Notes: a model not told the origin generated them from the letters alone. A stretch of DNA of 64,000 bases from Dugong dugon (GCA_030035585.1 CM057471.1:68100319-68164318), one strand, 5' to 3'; shown: positions 14,728 through 26,249, counted from the first letter of the stretch. Numbers and translations are program-made.

Positions 14728-14812
14728 ATTACAGCCAAGAAAACCTTATGAGGCAGTTCTACTTGTCACGTGGGGTCGCTATGAGTCTGAATTGACTCGA
14801 CGTCATCCAACA
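14036..14812 (+). mobile_element. AfroSINE split by an L1-type retroposon
   Basis: The left part (14036-14164) holds the head 'ccctggtggcgcaatggttaagc' and middle. The right part (14726-14812) holds 'agattacagccaagaaaacc' and the tail 'gtcgctatgagtctgaattgactcg'. The two halves join cleanly if 14165-14725 and one copy of the duplication are removed. Confidence 0.92.
14165..14725 (+). mobile_element. 5'-truncated L1-family retroposon with poly(A)
   Basis: The 561-bp insert carries L1 3' UTR-type sequence ending 'taatgagaaactaatttactctgtaaactttcatc' plus a long A run (about 14690-14724). It is bounded by perfect 16-bp duplications AGATTACAGCCAAGAA at 14149-14164 and 14726-14741. It is related to, but a different subfamily from, the L1 tail at 20609-20862. 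Confidence 0.9.
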
Positions 14813-15649
14813 ACACCAGGCACTGGGCCAGGGGCTTTACCTCTGTTATTTCTACTCCTCACAATGACCAGCAGGAAGGTATTACTGTACTGATTTTATA
14901 GAGGATGAACCTCCTTTAGTGAATCCACCCATCCACCCATATACCCAAGAGACACTTTCTGAGTACCTGCTGTGAGCAGGCACAGTGCTGGCTGAGCACT
15001 GGGGATTCCCTGGTGAAGACAGACACTTCCTGGCCAGGAAGTGACGAACAGGGTTCCCAGCTCAGGGCTGACCACCACCAGGGCCCAGGCTCTCCCATCA
15101 GCCAGACTGACAGTGGGCATCCAGGAGGGGGATGCTCCTCCCCCTGCTTGGGTCAACTGAACGAGGCTCTAGGTGGCCCTCAAACCCATCTTAAGTGCCT
15201 TTCTGACACCCACCAACCTGGGCCCCGTCTTTGGCTTTGACCGGAACTACAAAGCACAGGCCAGCACATTAGCTGAGTGCCGCTAAACCTGCCAGGGATT
15301 TCGGGCTTCACATAAGAGCACAGAGCTGGATTGGGCCTTGGCTTTGTCAGTTCAGGCTGCTGCAGTTCATGTCACTGTCAAAATCCAGTGTCCCCCAACA
15401 CAGGTGTGATTGTGGAGGGGACTAGGGTGTGGAGGCAGTGGAAGAGAGGGAGCTTCCATTTCTAGCTCACAAACCACCTTCCCCCTGTCAGCCAGCTCTG
15501 CTGGCCAGGCTGGTTGGGCAGAGGTCCAGGCAGAGGCCAAGGGTGTCTCCTGAACATCTCACCTATCTCTCGAGAGTGACAGGGCACCCAGGTGAGAAGT
15601 CTACCCTGGTGTTTGGCCAGGTCTGAGTGTTTTCAGCCACATGGATGAT

Positions 15650-15850
15650 GATGGTGATACTAGCGGTACTTACAGGTTGGGCTAAATGCTGTCCATGTGG
15701 TTTCTCATTAATTATTCCTCACCATGTCCCCATTTTGCAGATGAGGAAGCCAAGGCCCAGAGAGAAGAAGTCACTTGCTCAGGCCACACAGCAGCTAAAG
15801 TAGAGCCGGAGATTGAATCTGGATTTGCCTGACTCTAAACCACTACTTGA
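15650..15850 (+). repeat. MIR-family fragment
   Basis: Typical MIR 3' wording: 'ccccattttgcagatgaggaagc', 'tcacttgctcaggccacacagcagc' and 'tgactctaaaccact'. Boundaries are approximate. Confidence 0.75.
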
Positions 15851-16349
15851 TCCTGCCTCTTCCGTTTCATGGATCTGAAACAATGAAATGAGAGGTAGGG
15901 TATTTCCCCCACTACTTTTAATAAACGATGAGATTTCAAAATAAACTTATTTAAATCCAGCTGCTTACGTTCTTCCATAAAACATAGTCAGATATTTATC
16001 AGAGATAAAGGATGAACATCGAAAATGTCTAGGTTTAAATTTTTTAATTAGCTTAAGGCAGAATACTTTAAAAAAAAAAAAAAAAAAAGTGTACCTCTTC
16101 CCTCATTAACCCAATTCAGCTACTACCCTGCAGTCTGCCACCTACCACTTGCCTGGATTTTATTATACACAAAGAACTGTCTGTGCAAAGGCAGGTCACG
16201 GCAAACTTGGCTACTCAGTGAGGGCTGCCGGAGCCTCGGTGAGAAAGGCCCACCGTCCATCACTGTTCAGACACCCATCATCTCCCCATGGCAGCTCCCG
16301 CCTCTGCCCACCTCATCTCTGTGCGGAGTTACCATGCAGATGACTTCCC

Positions 16350-16660
16350 AAACCCTTTCTAATGTTTGGTTTAACATGTCGCTGGTTAGCGCGTGTCTGT
16401 GACAGTGGTGACAGGCACGGCTGTTCCTTTTTAAATACCATGTCAGAGACACGGCGTCAGGAGGCAGGAACGTGCTCTGTGGCTCTCTGGCTGTGCCGGG
16501 ATCGCATGGGCTTATTTTTTAATGAGGAAGATCTGCGTCTTGAGAGTTTTTTTCATGTGTCACATTGCGTGGACAAATCAGCAGCATGTCACGCTGGCCC
16601 AAAATGAAATGCTGACAAATGTAGATATTTCAAATTTAATTGACATTTAAATGTACTTGA
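16350..16660. promoter_or_regulatory. Repeat-free AT/CpG-mixed block, candidate conserved non-coding element
   Basis: The block has no recognisable repeat wording, contains CpGs unusual for intronic DNA, and ends with an AT-rich run including 'caaatttaattgacatttaaatg'. A short plus-strand frame crosses it but resembles nothing. The regulatory call is an inference from composition only. Confidence 0.3.
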
Positions 16661-16914
16661 GATAAAGAAGGAAAAAAATCAGCAAGGACTTGGTCTCCAG
16701 AGGTAACGAAGGGGAGCTGGTGATCATTTTTAAAAGAATCATTTCATTCCAGCACAAAGGATCTTTACTTTGTAAATGTCCTGGCCGCTCTGGAGTCCCC
16801 TGATGATCTGGCTCCCATGGGGCTGATGAACAGGGACAGACCCAAAGTGAGACCAGGTCTTGCCTGCCCAGTGGCGGTCGGTCTGTCCAGCCTTCCACCA
16901 TCCCCCACCTCCTA

Positions 16915-17065
16915 GCCAGGTGAACTTGGTAAAGTCATTTTACCTCCCTGAGCCTCAATTTCTTATCTGTAAAATGGGGATTCTACAACTTTCCTGACAG
17001 TCTTAAAAAAGTTAAATGAAAATATTTGTATGGTGCCTGGCACATAGTGAATATTCAATTATTAT
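16915..17065 (+). repeat. MIR fragment
   Basis: 'ttggtaaagtcattttacctccctgagcctcaatttc' followed by 'gtaaaatggggattctac' and 'ggtgcctggcacatag' are diagnostic MIR wording. Confidence 0.8.
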
Positions 17066-17200
17066 CCACATGCCACAGTCATCTGCCAATAGATTCTGAG
17101 CAATTCCACCCCGTGCAGGATCTTCCCTAGATGTTCAAGGATGAACATGATGGTTCCTGCCTTCAGGGTTACTGATAGTAGCCCTCAGCTGGGCATATCA

Positions 17201-17395
17201 TAAATCAGTTGCCACTGGGTTGATTCCAACTCATGGTGACCCTATGCGTGTCAGAGTAGAACTGTGCTCAGCAGGGCTTCCAATGGCCAATTTTTGCAAA
17301 TAGATTACCAGGTCTTTCTTCTGAGGTGCCTCTGGGTGGACTCAAACCGCCAACCTTTTGGTTAGCATTAACCATTTGCACCACTCAGTCCCTAA
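17201..17395 (-). mobile_element. AfroSINE, minus strand
   Basis: The tail ('ttgattccaactcatggtgaccctat') is at the left and the head ('ccaaccttttggttagcatt') at the right, so the element points leftward, in the sense of DENND1A. GCATATCA at 17193-17200 and 17396-17403 is its short target-site duplication. Confidence 0.9.
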
Positions 17396-20300
17396 GCATA
17401 TCACAGCATACCAGAATCATCTGAGAGAACCCCTGCCCTGGAGGTTCTGCCATGCCCCCTCCTCTCCATTACCATGACACACCGCCAATGCTCCAGACCA
17501 CACTTGAATATGTGCATAGGTTAAGAAAATAGAAAAAGGCTCAGAAGCAAGACAGACAGGGCATCAGGGATGGGGGTGGGTTGAGCTTGGTGCAAGACCC
17601 ACAAAGGAAGCTCTGGAACTGAACTGGAACTATTCCCTGAGTGACCCAGGGTTAAGAGTTAGGACGTTTTTCAGGGAGGAAGAACTGGAGACAGATACGT
17701 ACTTAGGATCTTTGTACTCAGTTGCATGCCAATGTGTAAAGAAATGACACGGTGTTCGACTTAAAAATAGTAACAAGAAGAATAATCACTGCTGTCATGA
17801 GTCATAAACACCAATGAGGTGTTCTACCTGCCAGGTGAACTGGTCTAGTGGTGATGGGTGAGTATGTGAGACCAGGTCCTTCCCACCCGGTCAGGGACTT
17901 GATCTGCCAGAGGACAGTGGTGGGGGCTTACCCAACTCGGGCTCCTGGATGAGGCTTCAGCTAGGAGGTGACGTGAAAACAGGGCCTTTAATCCTGAGTA
18001 TAACAGAGGCTACACAATGGCCTGGAGGTGTCTCTGGAGTGGAGGGGGACACAGGGGGCTTGAGGCTGGCAAGGTTGGCAGGAACTAGGTCATGCAGGGC
18101 CTCGAACCAGAACAAGGTCTGAGATGTTCAAGTTCAGAGGTGATGTGAGGTTTCAGAGTGGCAGTAGGGAGGCCTTACTAGATGAGCAGCTCCCATCTCC
18201 TCTCTTGGGTTGGGTCACATCCACTGACTTTCCAGCCTTCATTCATCCATCCATTCAGTTATTTCTCAACCTGTACATTCATTCATTCCTTACACCTCCT
18301 TTCAGCAAAAAATCACTAATGTCAAGTTCACATGTACACATCCATGCCCCAGGCATGCCCTGAACAGTCCTTCCAAGGCCATCAGGTGGACACTCACATA
18401 GGTGGAGAGGCTCAAGCACAGGACATGGGCCTCACTCTGCTTCCCACTCTCTAGCTCCTTTGGTGGAGGGAAGATGGGGATGGGGACACCTTGGGACACT
18501 TTCCTCTACCTGGAGGACAGACTGTGTGAAACAACTACTTCTTCCCCTGAGGATGGCCTCTGCCTGCTGAGAGCCTAAGTCTGGAGACTGAGCTCTGGGA
18601 ACATGGCAGCAGAGCTGGGGTGGGACTGGGGGACCCAGGCAACCTGGGTGCACGGCCTGGATCCAGGGCAAGTCAATCCCCCTGTTACAGCCTCAGCTTC
18701 CTTGTGTGTTGAACAGGACTAACAATGAATTCATTGTGCAGATTTTGGAAGGGGGGTGGTCAGAGGAGGTTAACCAAGAAAAACATGTGAAAGCACTGGG
18801 CACTAGCAGGTGCTTGAGAAGTGGTGAGTGGAATCTTGAATGGAGGGTCTCGGTTGGGATGGCAAAGTTTTTCAGAGGTGCCTGAAATCAGTAGTCTCAA
18901 GGATGAGGCACGTTATCCTAAAGCATTCTAAAGACGGGTTTTTCAGCTGAAATTAATTCCCACTATGGTGACGTCGCTCTGAGTGGCCAGACAGTGGTGG
19001 TGCCTGTGTTTTCCTGGGCTGCTACAGATCCTTGGACATGGGCGGGAAGGGGAAGGGGATGTGGGGAGACCATCCTTGGCAGTTCCTGCTTTTCCAAGCT
19101 GGGCTCAGGCTCCACATCTAGCGTGGCTTTGTCTCCAGGGCCCAGAACCCACTGCTGGAAGGAAGAGGGAGGGGTAGCGTGCGTCAGGTCAGGAGCCTCT
19201 CGCCTTGCTAATTGGTTCTGTGACCTTCTGCTGGGTGTTTGGACTCCTGGTTGCTCAGGGAGTGAGTCCTGGCGGCCTGCCAGGAGGTAATGCCGTGACA
19301 GCTGTCCCCTACACCCTGGGGCCCAGGGCCCAGCTGCCATCTTGGAGTCTTGCTCCCGGGGCTGGTCACAGTTTCTGGCTTGTAGAGGGCCAGGGCAGGG
19401 GAGGTGCTAGTAGCTTCATATTCACATCCTAATTACACCTGGCACATAGTAGGCACTTTACATACTTGTGGTTGTTAACTGACACTCCTCCCTCATCCGC
19501 AGAGTGCTGGGCCATAACTGCAACGTGCTTTCAATGATTTCCTTTGTTCATTCATTCAATATAATTCCCCTGAGCAGAGGTCTGGGCTAGGCTCTAGTCC
19601 AGGAGTTGAAGTGTTAAAGCAGAAGGACACATGATCCCTGCCTGCTGGAGGAGCTCATAGACTGCTGGTGGCTGGGTGTGTGTGTGTGTGCTATCACCCA
19701 AGGAACTGTGGGCAAAGGGGGAGTGGGTGGTTCATGGGGCAGGGTAAAGGAGAGTGTCAAAGTCGTGAAACCATGGCCATCACTGCAGGAAACGAGGCAC
19801 GAAGAGGAGCCTGGGGCCACAGCTGGGGAGACCAATATGCTGAGCTAATTTAGGATGTTACCATGTCTCCTATGGGCAGTTTCCCAAACAGTGCTCCTTG
19901 GGATGTTAATAGGCATCATGCTAAAAAAAAAAAAAAAAAAAAAGAAGGGAGTGGGGGATGCAAAGAGACTTACCCAGGGTCACAAGGATTGTAAGTAGTG
20001 GGCCAGGATGCTGACCCAGGTCTGTCTGATGCCAAAGACCTACCTGTGCATTCCCCAGGCTGCCATCTGAGCAGCAGTTTGCTGACCCCCACCCCAGAGG
20101 AGCCCAGGTCTGTGTAGGAGGGAAAGGGGCTCTAACCCTGAGGTTAGCCACAGTCAGGAGCCATCAAGCAGCTGAGGCTGCTGAGCCCAGGTCATGAGTG
20201 GAGTGGGGGTGGAGCATGCACAGGACCTTCTGCCAGAGCATGCGTGCAACTGGTCTGAAGAGATACAATCGCAAAGTGTTCCAGGACCTGGGCTTCGGGC

Positions 20301-20594
20301 AGAGCTCTTACTAAATGCTTCTGGCAGCTTCTTCTGATCTTATTTTAATCTTCTGGGGCCTTGGGTACTGGGGTCATGCAGTGCAATTCAGAGGATCAGA
20401 CTCTCCCATTCCTAAGCAGCTCGGGCTGGTCGTTTGGTGTACAGCCATCTGCCCAGCCAGCACAACTGCAGAATTTCTCCTCAGCTAGAAGGATTTCTGA
20501 TGCCAACCTTGCTCTTCTGGGTCCCCCAGACCATCAGTTCTTAGGGAATCCACAGTTCTGGTGGAAGTATAAAGTGTTGTAATTCCTTTAGAAA

Positions 20595-20876
20595 GTTATT
20601 TAGCAATACTGAGTCTAAACAGGCAGCTTCTGTCCAGAGGCGAGATGAGAAGGCAGAGAGGGTTAGGAGCTGATTGAATGGACATGGGGAATCAGGGGTG
20701 CTGTCACAGTATGGGGAGAGCAATTAGGGTCACATAACAATGTATGTATAAATTTTTGTATGAGAGACTAACTTGAAATGTAAACTTCATTTAAACTACA
20801 ACAATAAACAAAAAAATAAAACAAATATTCCATAGTAAAAACAAAAAAAAGAAAAAGAAAACGTTATTTAGCAATA
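20595..20876 (+). mobile_element. 5'-truncated L1 3' end with target-site duplication
   Basis: The body 20609-20862 matches, in reverse complement, the 3' end of the large L1 at 54522-54700 (for example 'ggcagcttctgtcc', 'gttaggagctg', 'gggagagcaattagggtcac'). It ends in A-rich sequence. GTTATTTAGCAATA at 20595-20608 and 20863-20876 is the target-site duplication. Confidence 0.92.
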
Positions 20877-20904
20877 TGGAGCAGAAATCTTCCTGTATGG
20901 CTGG

Positions 20905-21130
20905 CTAAGGGCGCAGGCTTTGGCGTTAAAGAGACATATGTGAATCTCAGCTTTGTCACTAACTAGCTGTGTGACCTAGGGCAGTGACAACCTCTTAGGG
21001 CATTAGTTACCTCTTCTATAAAATAGAGCTGATACTACCTATTCCCACAGATCGGCTGTGAGGATTAAATGAAACGGTGTAGGTAAAGTGCTTAGCACAT
21101 AGCTCTCAATTAATGGTAATTGTTAACCAT
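20905..21130 (+). repeat. MIR element, near complete
   Basis: It reads through the whole MIR order: 'gcaggctttggcgttaaag', 'tgtcactaactagctgtgtgacc', 'cctcttctataaaatagag', 'ggctgtgaggattaaatgaa' and 'aagtgcttagcacatag'. Confidence 0.85.
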
Positions 21131-21184
21131 TTCGTTTCTTACAATAACATGGAAAAAAAAAAAAAAAAACCTTTAAGAATAAGG

Positions 21185-21525
21185 ATGTTTACCCTGGCAT
21201 TTCCTGGAAACAATCTAAAGATTCAATATGTGGGTACAAGGTTAGGTAGACCACATATGTTCATACAGTGGGATCTTTGTAGTCATTCATGACAAAGGTT
21301 ACAAAGACGTGGGAAAAAAATCCAGATGATCCAATATTGCAAGAAAGTTGCAGCCCTGTAAAATATACACAGGAAAAAGATTGGAAAGGAATCTACAGAA
21401 ATGCTAATAAACAGTTGAATTAAAGTAGTGGGATTCAGTGAATTTGTCCCTTTTCCTAACTTCCAAATTGTCTATAAGGCTATTACATCAATTTTATAAA
21501 CAAAAAGGTTATTCAAAAAGAGCAG
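21185..21525 (+). mobile_element. Ancient L1 3' UTR fragment
   Basis: A-rich plus-strand sequence with old L1 wording ('ggaaacaatctaaagattcaat', 'aaaatatacacaggaaaaagattgg'). It is decayed, with approximate boundaries. Confidence 0.6.
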
Positions 21526-22059
21526 ATTTTTAGATGCATCTGACCAGAGGGGTCAGCAGGGCAATGGCTTGTGGGCCCCTGGTGGCTGAATCTGGACCAT
21601 TGTTACTTAACACAGTGAAACTTCAAATACCCAGGATGCAGCCAGTCAGGCCCCCTGTGTGACTCGAAGGTGTTCTGTCTCACCCATTAGGGACAAAAGG
21701 GCTCACTCAGGCTTTGTAGGTGGTCAGGGCTAGGTCCATCTTGGATATTCTAGTGACTGCAAGCCCTTTAACCACTGAGACTTAGAAGACACTCCGATGC
21801 TTCTGGGTTGCTGTGAAGATTAAATCAGGCAGTGGCTGCATGTAATTATCTCCTTCTGTAGCTTCAGCAACTCTGGCCCCCACTGCTGCCTCCCAGCAGG
21901 GGATCAGTGGGTGCCGGCTGAGTGGCAGAAGGAGGCACCTGGGGATCCCCATGGCCTCTCTCTGCCTTTGACCTCAGTCTGCATAGTGCGTGGGTCTGTG
22001 GAGGGGTGGCAGTACTAATCACAAGGCTGTCTTTCAGAGTTTGCTATTGTCTCTTGCTA

Positions 22060-22261
22060 GTCCCTGGGTGGTGCAAACAGTTAACATAGCTGCTATCCAA
22101 AAGGTTGGAAGTTCGAGTCCATTCAGAGGTACCTTGGGAGAAAGGCTTGGCGATCTACTTCTGAAAAATCAGCCACTGAAAACCCTATGGAGCACAGTTC
22201 TACTCTGACACACATGGGGTCACCATGAGTTGGAGTCAACACAATGGCAGCTGGTTTTTAC
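22060..22261 (+). mobile_element. AfroSINE
   Basis: Head 'tccctgggtggtgcaaacagtt' and tail 'ggggtcaccatgagttggagtcaac'. The target-site duplication TGTCTCTTGCTA at 22048-22059 and TGTCTCTTTCTA at 22262-22273 has one mismatch. Confidence 0.92.
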
Positions 22262-22499
22262 TGTCTCTTTCTAATCATCAAGTTGGATGGGAAATTCCCC
22301 TCTACCAGGCCAGCAAAAACGAAAACAACTTGAGGCCTGGTGGCTATGCACACTACAGCTGAAAATAACCAAGGCCCACCTTTAATGGGTAGGACCTGTC
22401 GTCCTCACCGCTCAGAGGCACCACGTAATCATACAGGTTCTTAGCAAAAAACGTGGATGGTGGAGGAGAAAGGGGGAGAACTCTGTTGTCAAGACAGTT

Positions 22500-22665
22500 G
22501 GGTTCAGAGCTGATTCCACCATTTTCTAAAGCTGAGACCTTGGGCAAGTTAATGAGTCTTTCTCTGAGGCTCAGTTTCTCCACATGTTGAATGGGAAAGC
22601 CTCCTCCTGACCTTCACACTCATTGTGAGGAAATAAAAGGGCACTTAATGGATGTTCAGTAAATG
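22500..22665 (+). repeat. MIR fragment
   Basis: 'gagaccttgggcaagttaatgagtctttctctgaggctcag' followed by 'ttgaatggga' and 'gtgaggaaataaaagggcac' fit MIR. Confidence 0.75.
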
Positions 22666-24604
22666 TTACTACTCCTCTTTCCTTCTCTAAGGAGAAATCA
22701 CTTAGACACCAGTGAGTGCTGCTTCTTTGGCAGTTTAGGAGGTCCAAACAACTCTGATCCCCAGCTCCAGGGCATCAGAGTGGAGGGGCAGGTGCTGGGT
22801 AAGTCATCTGAGGACACAAGCTGGCTCTCTGGGCAAAGCCAGACTTAAAGTGGATTCCCATGGGCCCTGTCCCAGGGAGGGCGGCAGGGGGTAACAGAGA
22901 GAAGGTAAAATAAAGCAGAATGCTGAATCCTGGTCCTGCTACTTTCTAAGTGGGTGACCTGGGGGACACTGGTTAAATAAATTTTCTGAGCCCAAATTCC
23001 CACTTTGTGGAAGGGAAACTAATACCAATATAAGAGGGCCTAGAACACAATACATGCTCAATCACACTTCCTATTAACTGGCCTCTAACCCACAGCCCCT
23101 CCTGCCTGATCCTCCTAACCCTAACTCTTACCCTAGGGAATCCCCCAGGCATTCCATCAGCCTTGTTCTGAATAACAATGGAAGTAGCTAATACTTCCAG
23201 AAGAGAGATATTGACTGAATATTAATCAGCTAATGTTAACTGTAAAACAGAGGACATGTTTTCCTAGAAATCTTTCTGATATATTCTTCCAATTGCAATC
23301 GAATGGTTTTAAGGGGCTAGAAAATCTACCCTGATTCAGGAAGAGAAAAGGACATAGGGAAATTTCATTTTGGCAAAATGCAAGTCAACAAAAGACTCAG
23401 CACAGAGACTCCCTTTAAAAATCCTATGTACCTCACACTTAGTAGACTTTCAAAGAAATTGGCTGAATGAATAGATGCTTAGATAGATGGACAGATGGAT
23501 CAATGGATGGATGGACATCAGCTAGAAAGGAAGAAAGGAACTTCAATGGACGAACTGGTTGGAGAGCTGATGGCCGATGCTACAGGGCCTTGAGGAATCC
23601 CTGAATGCTGAGCTGCTGCAAGAGACCATGGAAACTGTCTTATTCTTAATGAGTTCCATCTTGCTGTCCACAAGTTAATTATTTAATGTGCTATTTGGAA
23701 GTGAGAACTAGAGCAAGAAGTCAGGAGGACTGAATCTCCCTCTTCAGGTTCAAAGATCTTGCATCTATTTCTGCCACCCAAATCTGATGCTCTTTGATAT
23801 TACCGGTGGAGACAGAGATCCGTAATTCAAGAAAACTCAGGCCAGATTAAAGGGCCAGGCATCGAGTCCCTGTGCCCAACAGGGAACCACCCCCCAACAA
23901 AGGCCCGTTAGGATTTGGCTCCTGCCTGCCAGTTTGTCTTCTCAAGTCTCCCAAAACAATGCCAACAGATTGGTGGAGCTGGGTCCTTTCTTCCCCGGAA
24001 CAATATTTTATGGGGAGTCTGTTTTATTAAAATATTTTCCGCTGGATGCTTCCTGTGTTTCAAGAAGTTGGTCTTGCCAGCTGGAGCTGATGACAGTTGA
24101 GAAAAACATACCCAAGTGCTGTTGTGACATGGCATTTGGAAGTGGAGGAGCACGGCAGGGGGGTGGGAGAGGGCAGCCTGGGAAGAGACACAGGAAAACA
24201 CCCGTGTTGCACCAGAAAGGTCTCTGGAATTATGGGAGAACAGCATCCCCCGCAACATCATTAAAAAATGTGAAAAGGAAAGAAACCTTTGGAATGATGT
24301 CTTGAAATGAACTTCTCCATCTTTTCGTGGGCTAAAGCCGCTGTGATGTATGGTCACAGAGAACCTGTCCTTTATTTTCTTTCATGGCCAGGTTGCCAAC
24401 CCAGCAAACTAGCCACCAGGCTCCCACTAGCTCATTTCAACCCTAAAGGTTTCCCAAATAGAAATAAAATACACGATACGTTGCAAAAAGAAACTAAAAG
24501 TGATACTGATACAGTTCAGGCAATAACCAGGTTACTGGGATTATCACATACTGGCTTTCCGGCATACAATAGAGACTCATCCCCTAGCACTGCTTTTGAA
24601 CAAG

Positions 24605-24700
24605 CAACAGAATAAAAGAAGTTCAACCTCTCATTCGGAAACTGGCTACAAAATTTCTGTAAAATGTGGAGTGCCACTTGTCTGTGGTCTTTTTGAGCAA
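24605..24700 (-). pseudogene. DENND1A: Broken counterpart of the DENND1A.V2 alternative terminal exon
   Basis: On the minus strand 24654-24671 encodes LHILQK, followed by a stretch encoding QFP, then after a one-base frame shift RG-stop-TS (TGA at 24623-24625). As I recall it, the human short isoform V2 ends with a unique tail containing LHILQK, KFP and RGWTSS, so the order and spacing match. Relative to that tail there is about a 9-base loss between LHILQK and QFP, a one-base shift after FP, and a stop in place of tryptophan. No AG acceptor is seen at the expected position just before the tail; CCACAG lies four codons further in. In the original frame the sequence stays open to a TGA near 24519. 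A minus-strand AATAAA lies at 24371-24376. The location, next to the exon at 26250-26338, is what V2 requires. Homology rests on remembered human protein. Confidence 0.55.
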
Positions 24701-25338
24701 TGCAGGAAAATCTTAGAGTTTGCTTTCAAATATCTACAGGCCTATGACCCTGTATCCCAGTATGGTGTTGAAACGGTTTTCCCCGGTTTTAAAGAGATGA
24801 CTTTAAAGAAAAATGACTAAGTTTGGAGTCACGGTAAGTTCTCTTTACAGTCACTGTAAGGAGAAATCTTTAGGGTCTGAGGAATGCTGAAGCTATGCAG
24901 CATCTTCTCCACAAGGGGGCAATCATAATACACGCCAGTCATGGCCAGGGGCCTAGCCCTCAGCGTTTCCTCCATTCTATTACTCAGAGCAAAAGTTAAA
25001 CCTACACCCAACTCCAGGCAGCTCTCTCTTCCAAATTTTGCATAACTAAGCACCCCTGACACACACACACACACTCCAGAGCTTTCTCAGCAAGGTTTGA
25101 GGGGCTGCATGGGTAGGCTGGTTCTATAAAGCCAGCACTCTCAAGCAGTACTATATTGTAAAGCAGAGAATCCTGGGAGAGCTGAAGTGTATCACAACCA
25201 GGGTTAGACCACAGTGCCACATTTCAGAATCGTTTCTACCCTTTGGCTTCTCTTCTGGCTAGGATCTGCCATCTCCCTTAACTTCTTTCCCTGAGAACTT
25301 TTTTGAAAGCAAGATGGACATGAGGGGCAGTCCTCTTT

Positions 25339-25416
25339 ATACCCAAGAGACTTCAGGATACTTGAAGGAATTTTTCTGATTCCCCAATAACCTTGGACCA
25401 AGGTGAATTCACACAC
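25339..25416 (-). ncRNA. MIR601: Diverged counterpart of the mir-601 hairpin
   Basis: On the minus strand this stretch aligns over its length with the human hsa-mir-601 precursor as I remember it: shared blocks include 'cttggtc', 'tcagaaaaa' and 'tcctgaagtc'. The position also fits, since human MIR601 lies in a DENND1A intron on the same strand roughly 20 kb from the gene's 3' end. The segment matching the mature miRNA is 25379-25400. It differs at 7 of 22 positions, two of them in the seed (positions 6 and 8). Whether the hairpin folds or is processed here is unknown; mir-601 is usually regarded as primate-restricted, so this may be the unprocessed ancestral sequence. Confidence 0.55.
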
Positions 25417-26249
25417 TTTTTCAAGGCATCGCAGGAAGCCAGCCTGTAGCTGCTGAGTGTCTGGGCAGAGACCAAGGGCTATGTGCCTTGGGGAGAAAGA
25501 GAACTGCCTTCCTCTGCTGGTAGAAGTGCTATCTTCTCCAGACTGGCCCTGGAGTCAGGTAGCTGTCTGCACCTTTAACCCTTACCCATTCAGGTAGCTC
25601 AATCTCTGGCTACTGCTTATGCGCCTGCCTCATTCTCTTACCTCATCTCTCCGACACCTACTCAGCAGTTTTAGCTGCGCCCTATGCTCAGTATTGGGCA
25701 TAAAGCCCAATGCCTGCCCTTGAGAAGCTCTGGGTCTGAGGTAAGGTAGATGAGAAAAATGATAGTAACTAAGCAAATATTATGACACAGGGGAGCAAAG
25801 GGTACTGGTGGGGTGGGACAGTAGATAAGGATGGTCCGCTGTGCAAATCAGAGCTGCAGAGACCTTGGGCACCAGCAGGCCCAAGAAAGTGGTGTGACCC
25901 TCCTTAAACAGGTTTCCTCCTTGATCAGGTTCCTCTCTCTGGCTAACTCTACATTTTCAGCACGAGAAAGAGTGGGAGACCTCCTTTGGAGCCTGTCCAA
26001 GTACCCTCTGGACCTCACCACTCAAAACCCAGCCCAGGCCCGGCTCCCTGGCCCCTGGGGCCTCCTGCTGGTGTGGAAGCTGACACTGGAGATCAAGCCC
26101 TGCTCCCCGACTGACCTCTTTGTGAAATGCCCACTCTGGGCTCCATGGAAGCCTTTCAAAGGCTGAGGCTCCACGTTTGGGCTTCACAAAGCGCTGGCCC
26201 CACGGGTTCTCCATGCAGACAGAGGGGAGGCAAGCAAAGGGGTACTCAC

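Larger units (their letters stand above)
11181..26249 (-). other. DENND1A: DENND1A intron (11181-26249)
   Basis: A 15 kb intron. It contains ancient L1 3' ends (about 11430-11900 and 21185-21525), MIR and L2 fragments, four AfroSINE loci, two truncated lineage-type L1 copies, the diverged mir-601 counterpart and the broken counterpart of the V2 alternative exon. About 16350-16660 and 23900-24110 look repeat-free. About 17860-18150 resembles an old interspersed repeat whose family I cannot name. Confidence 0.8.

Noticed and set aside
25045-25080. CA runs, TG runs and A runs elsewhere (for example 16071-16088, 19924-19943, 21152-21171) as special elements
   Set aside because: They are short simple repeats or decayed poly(A) tails, ordinary for mammalian introns.
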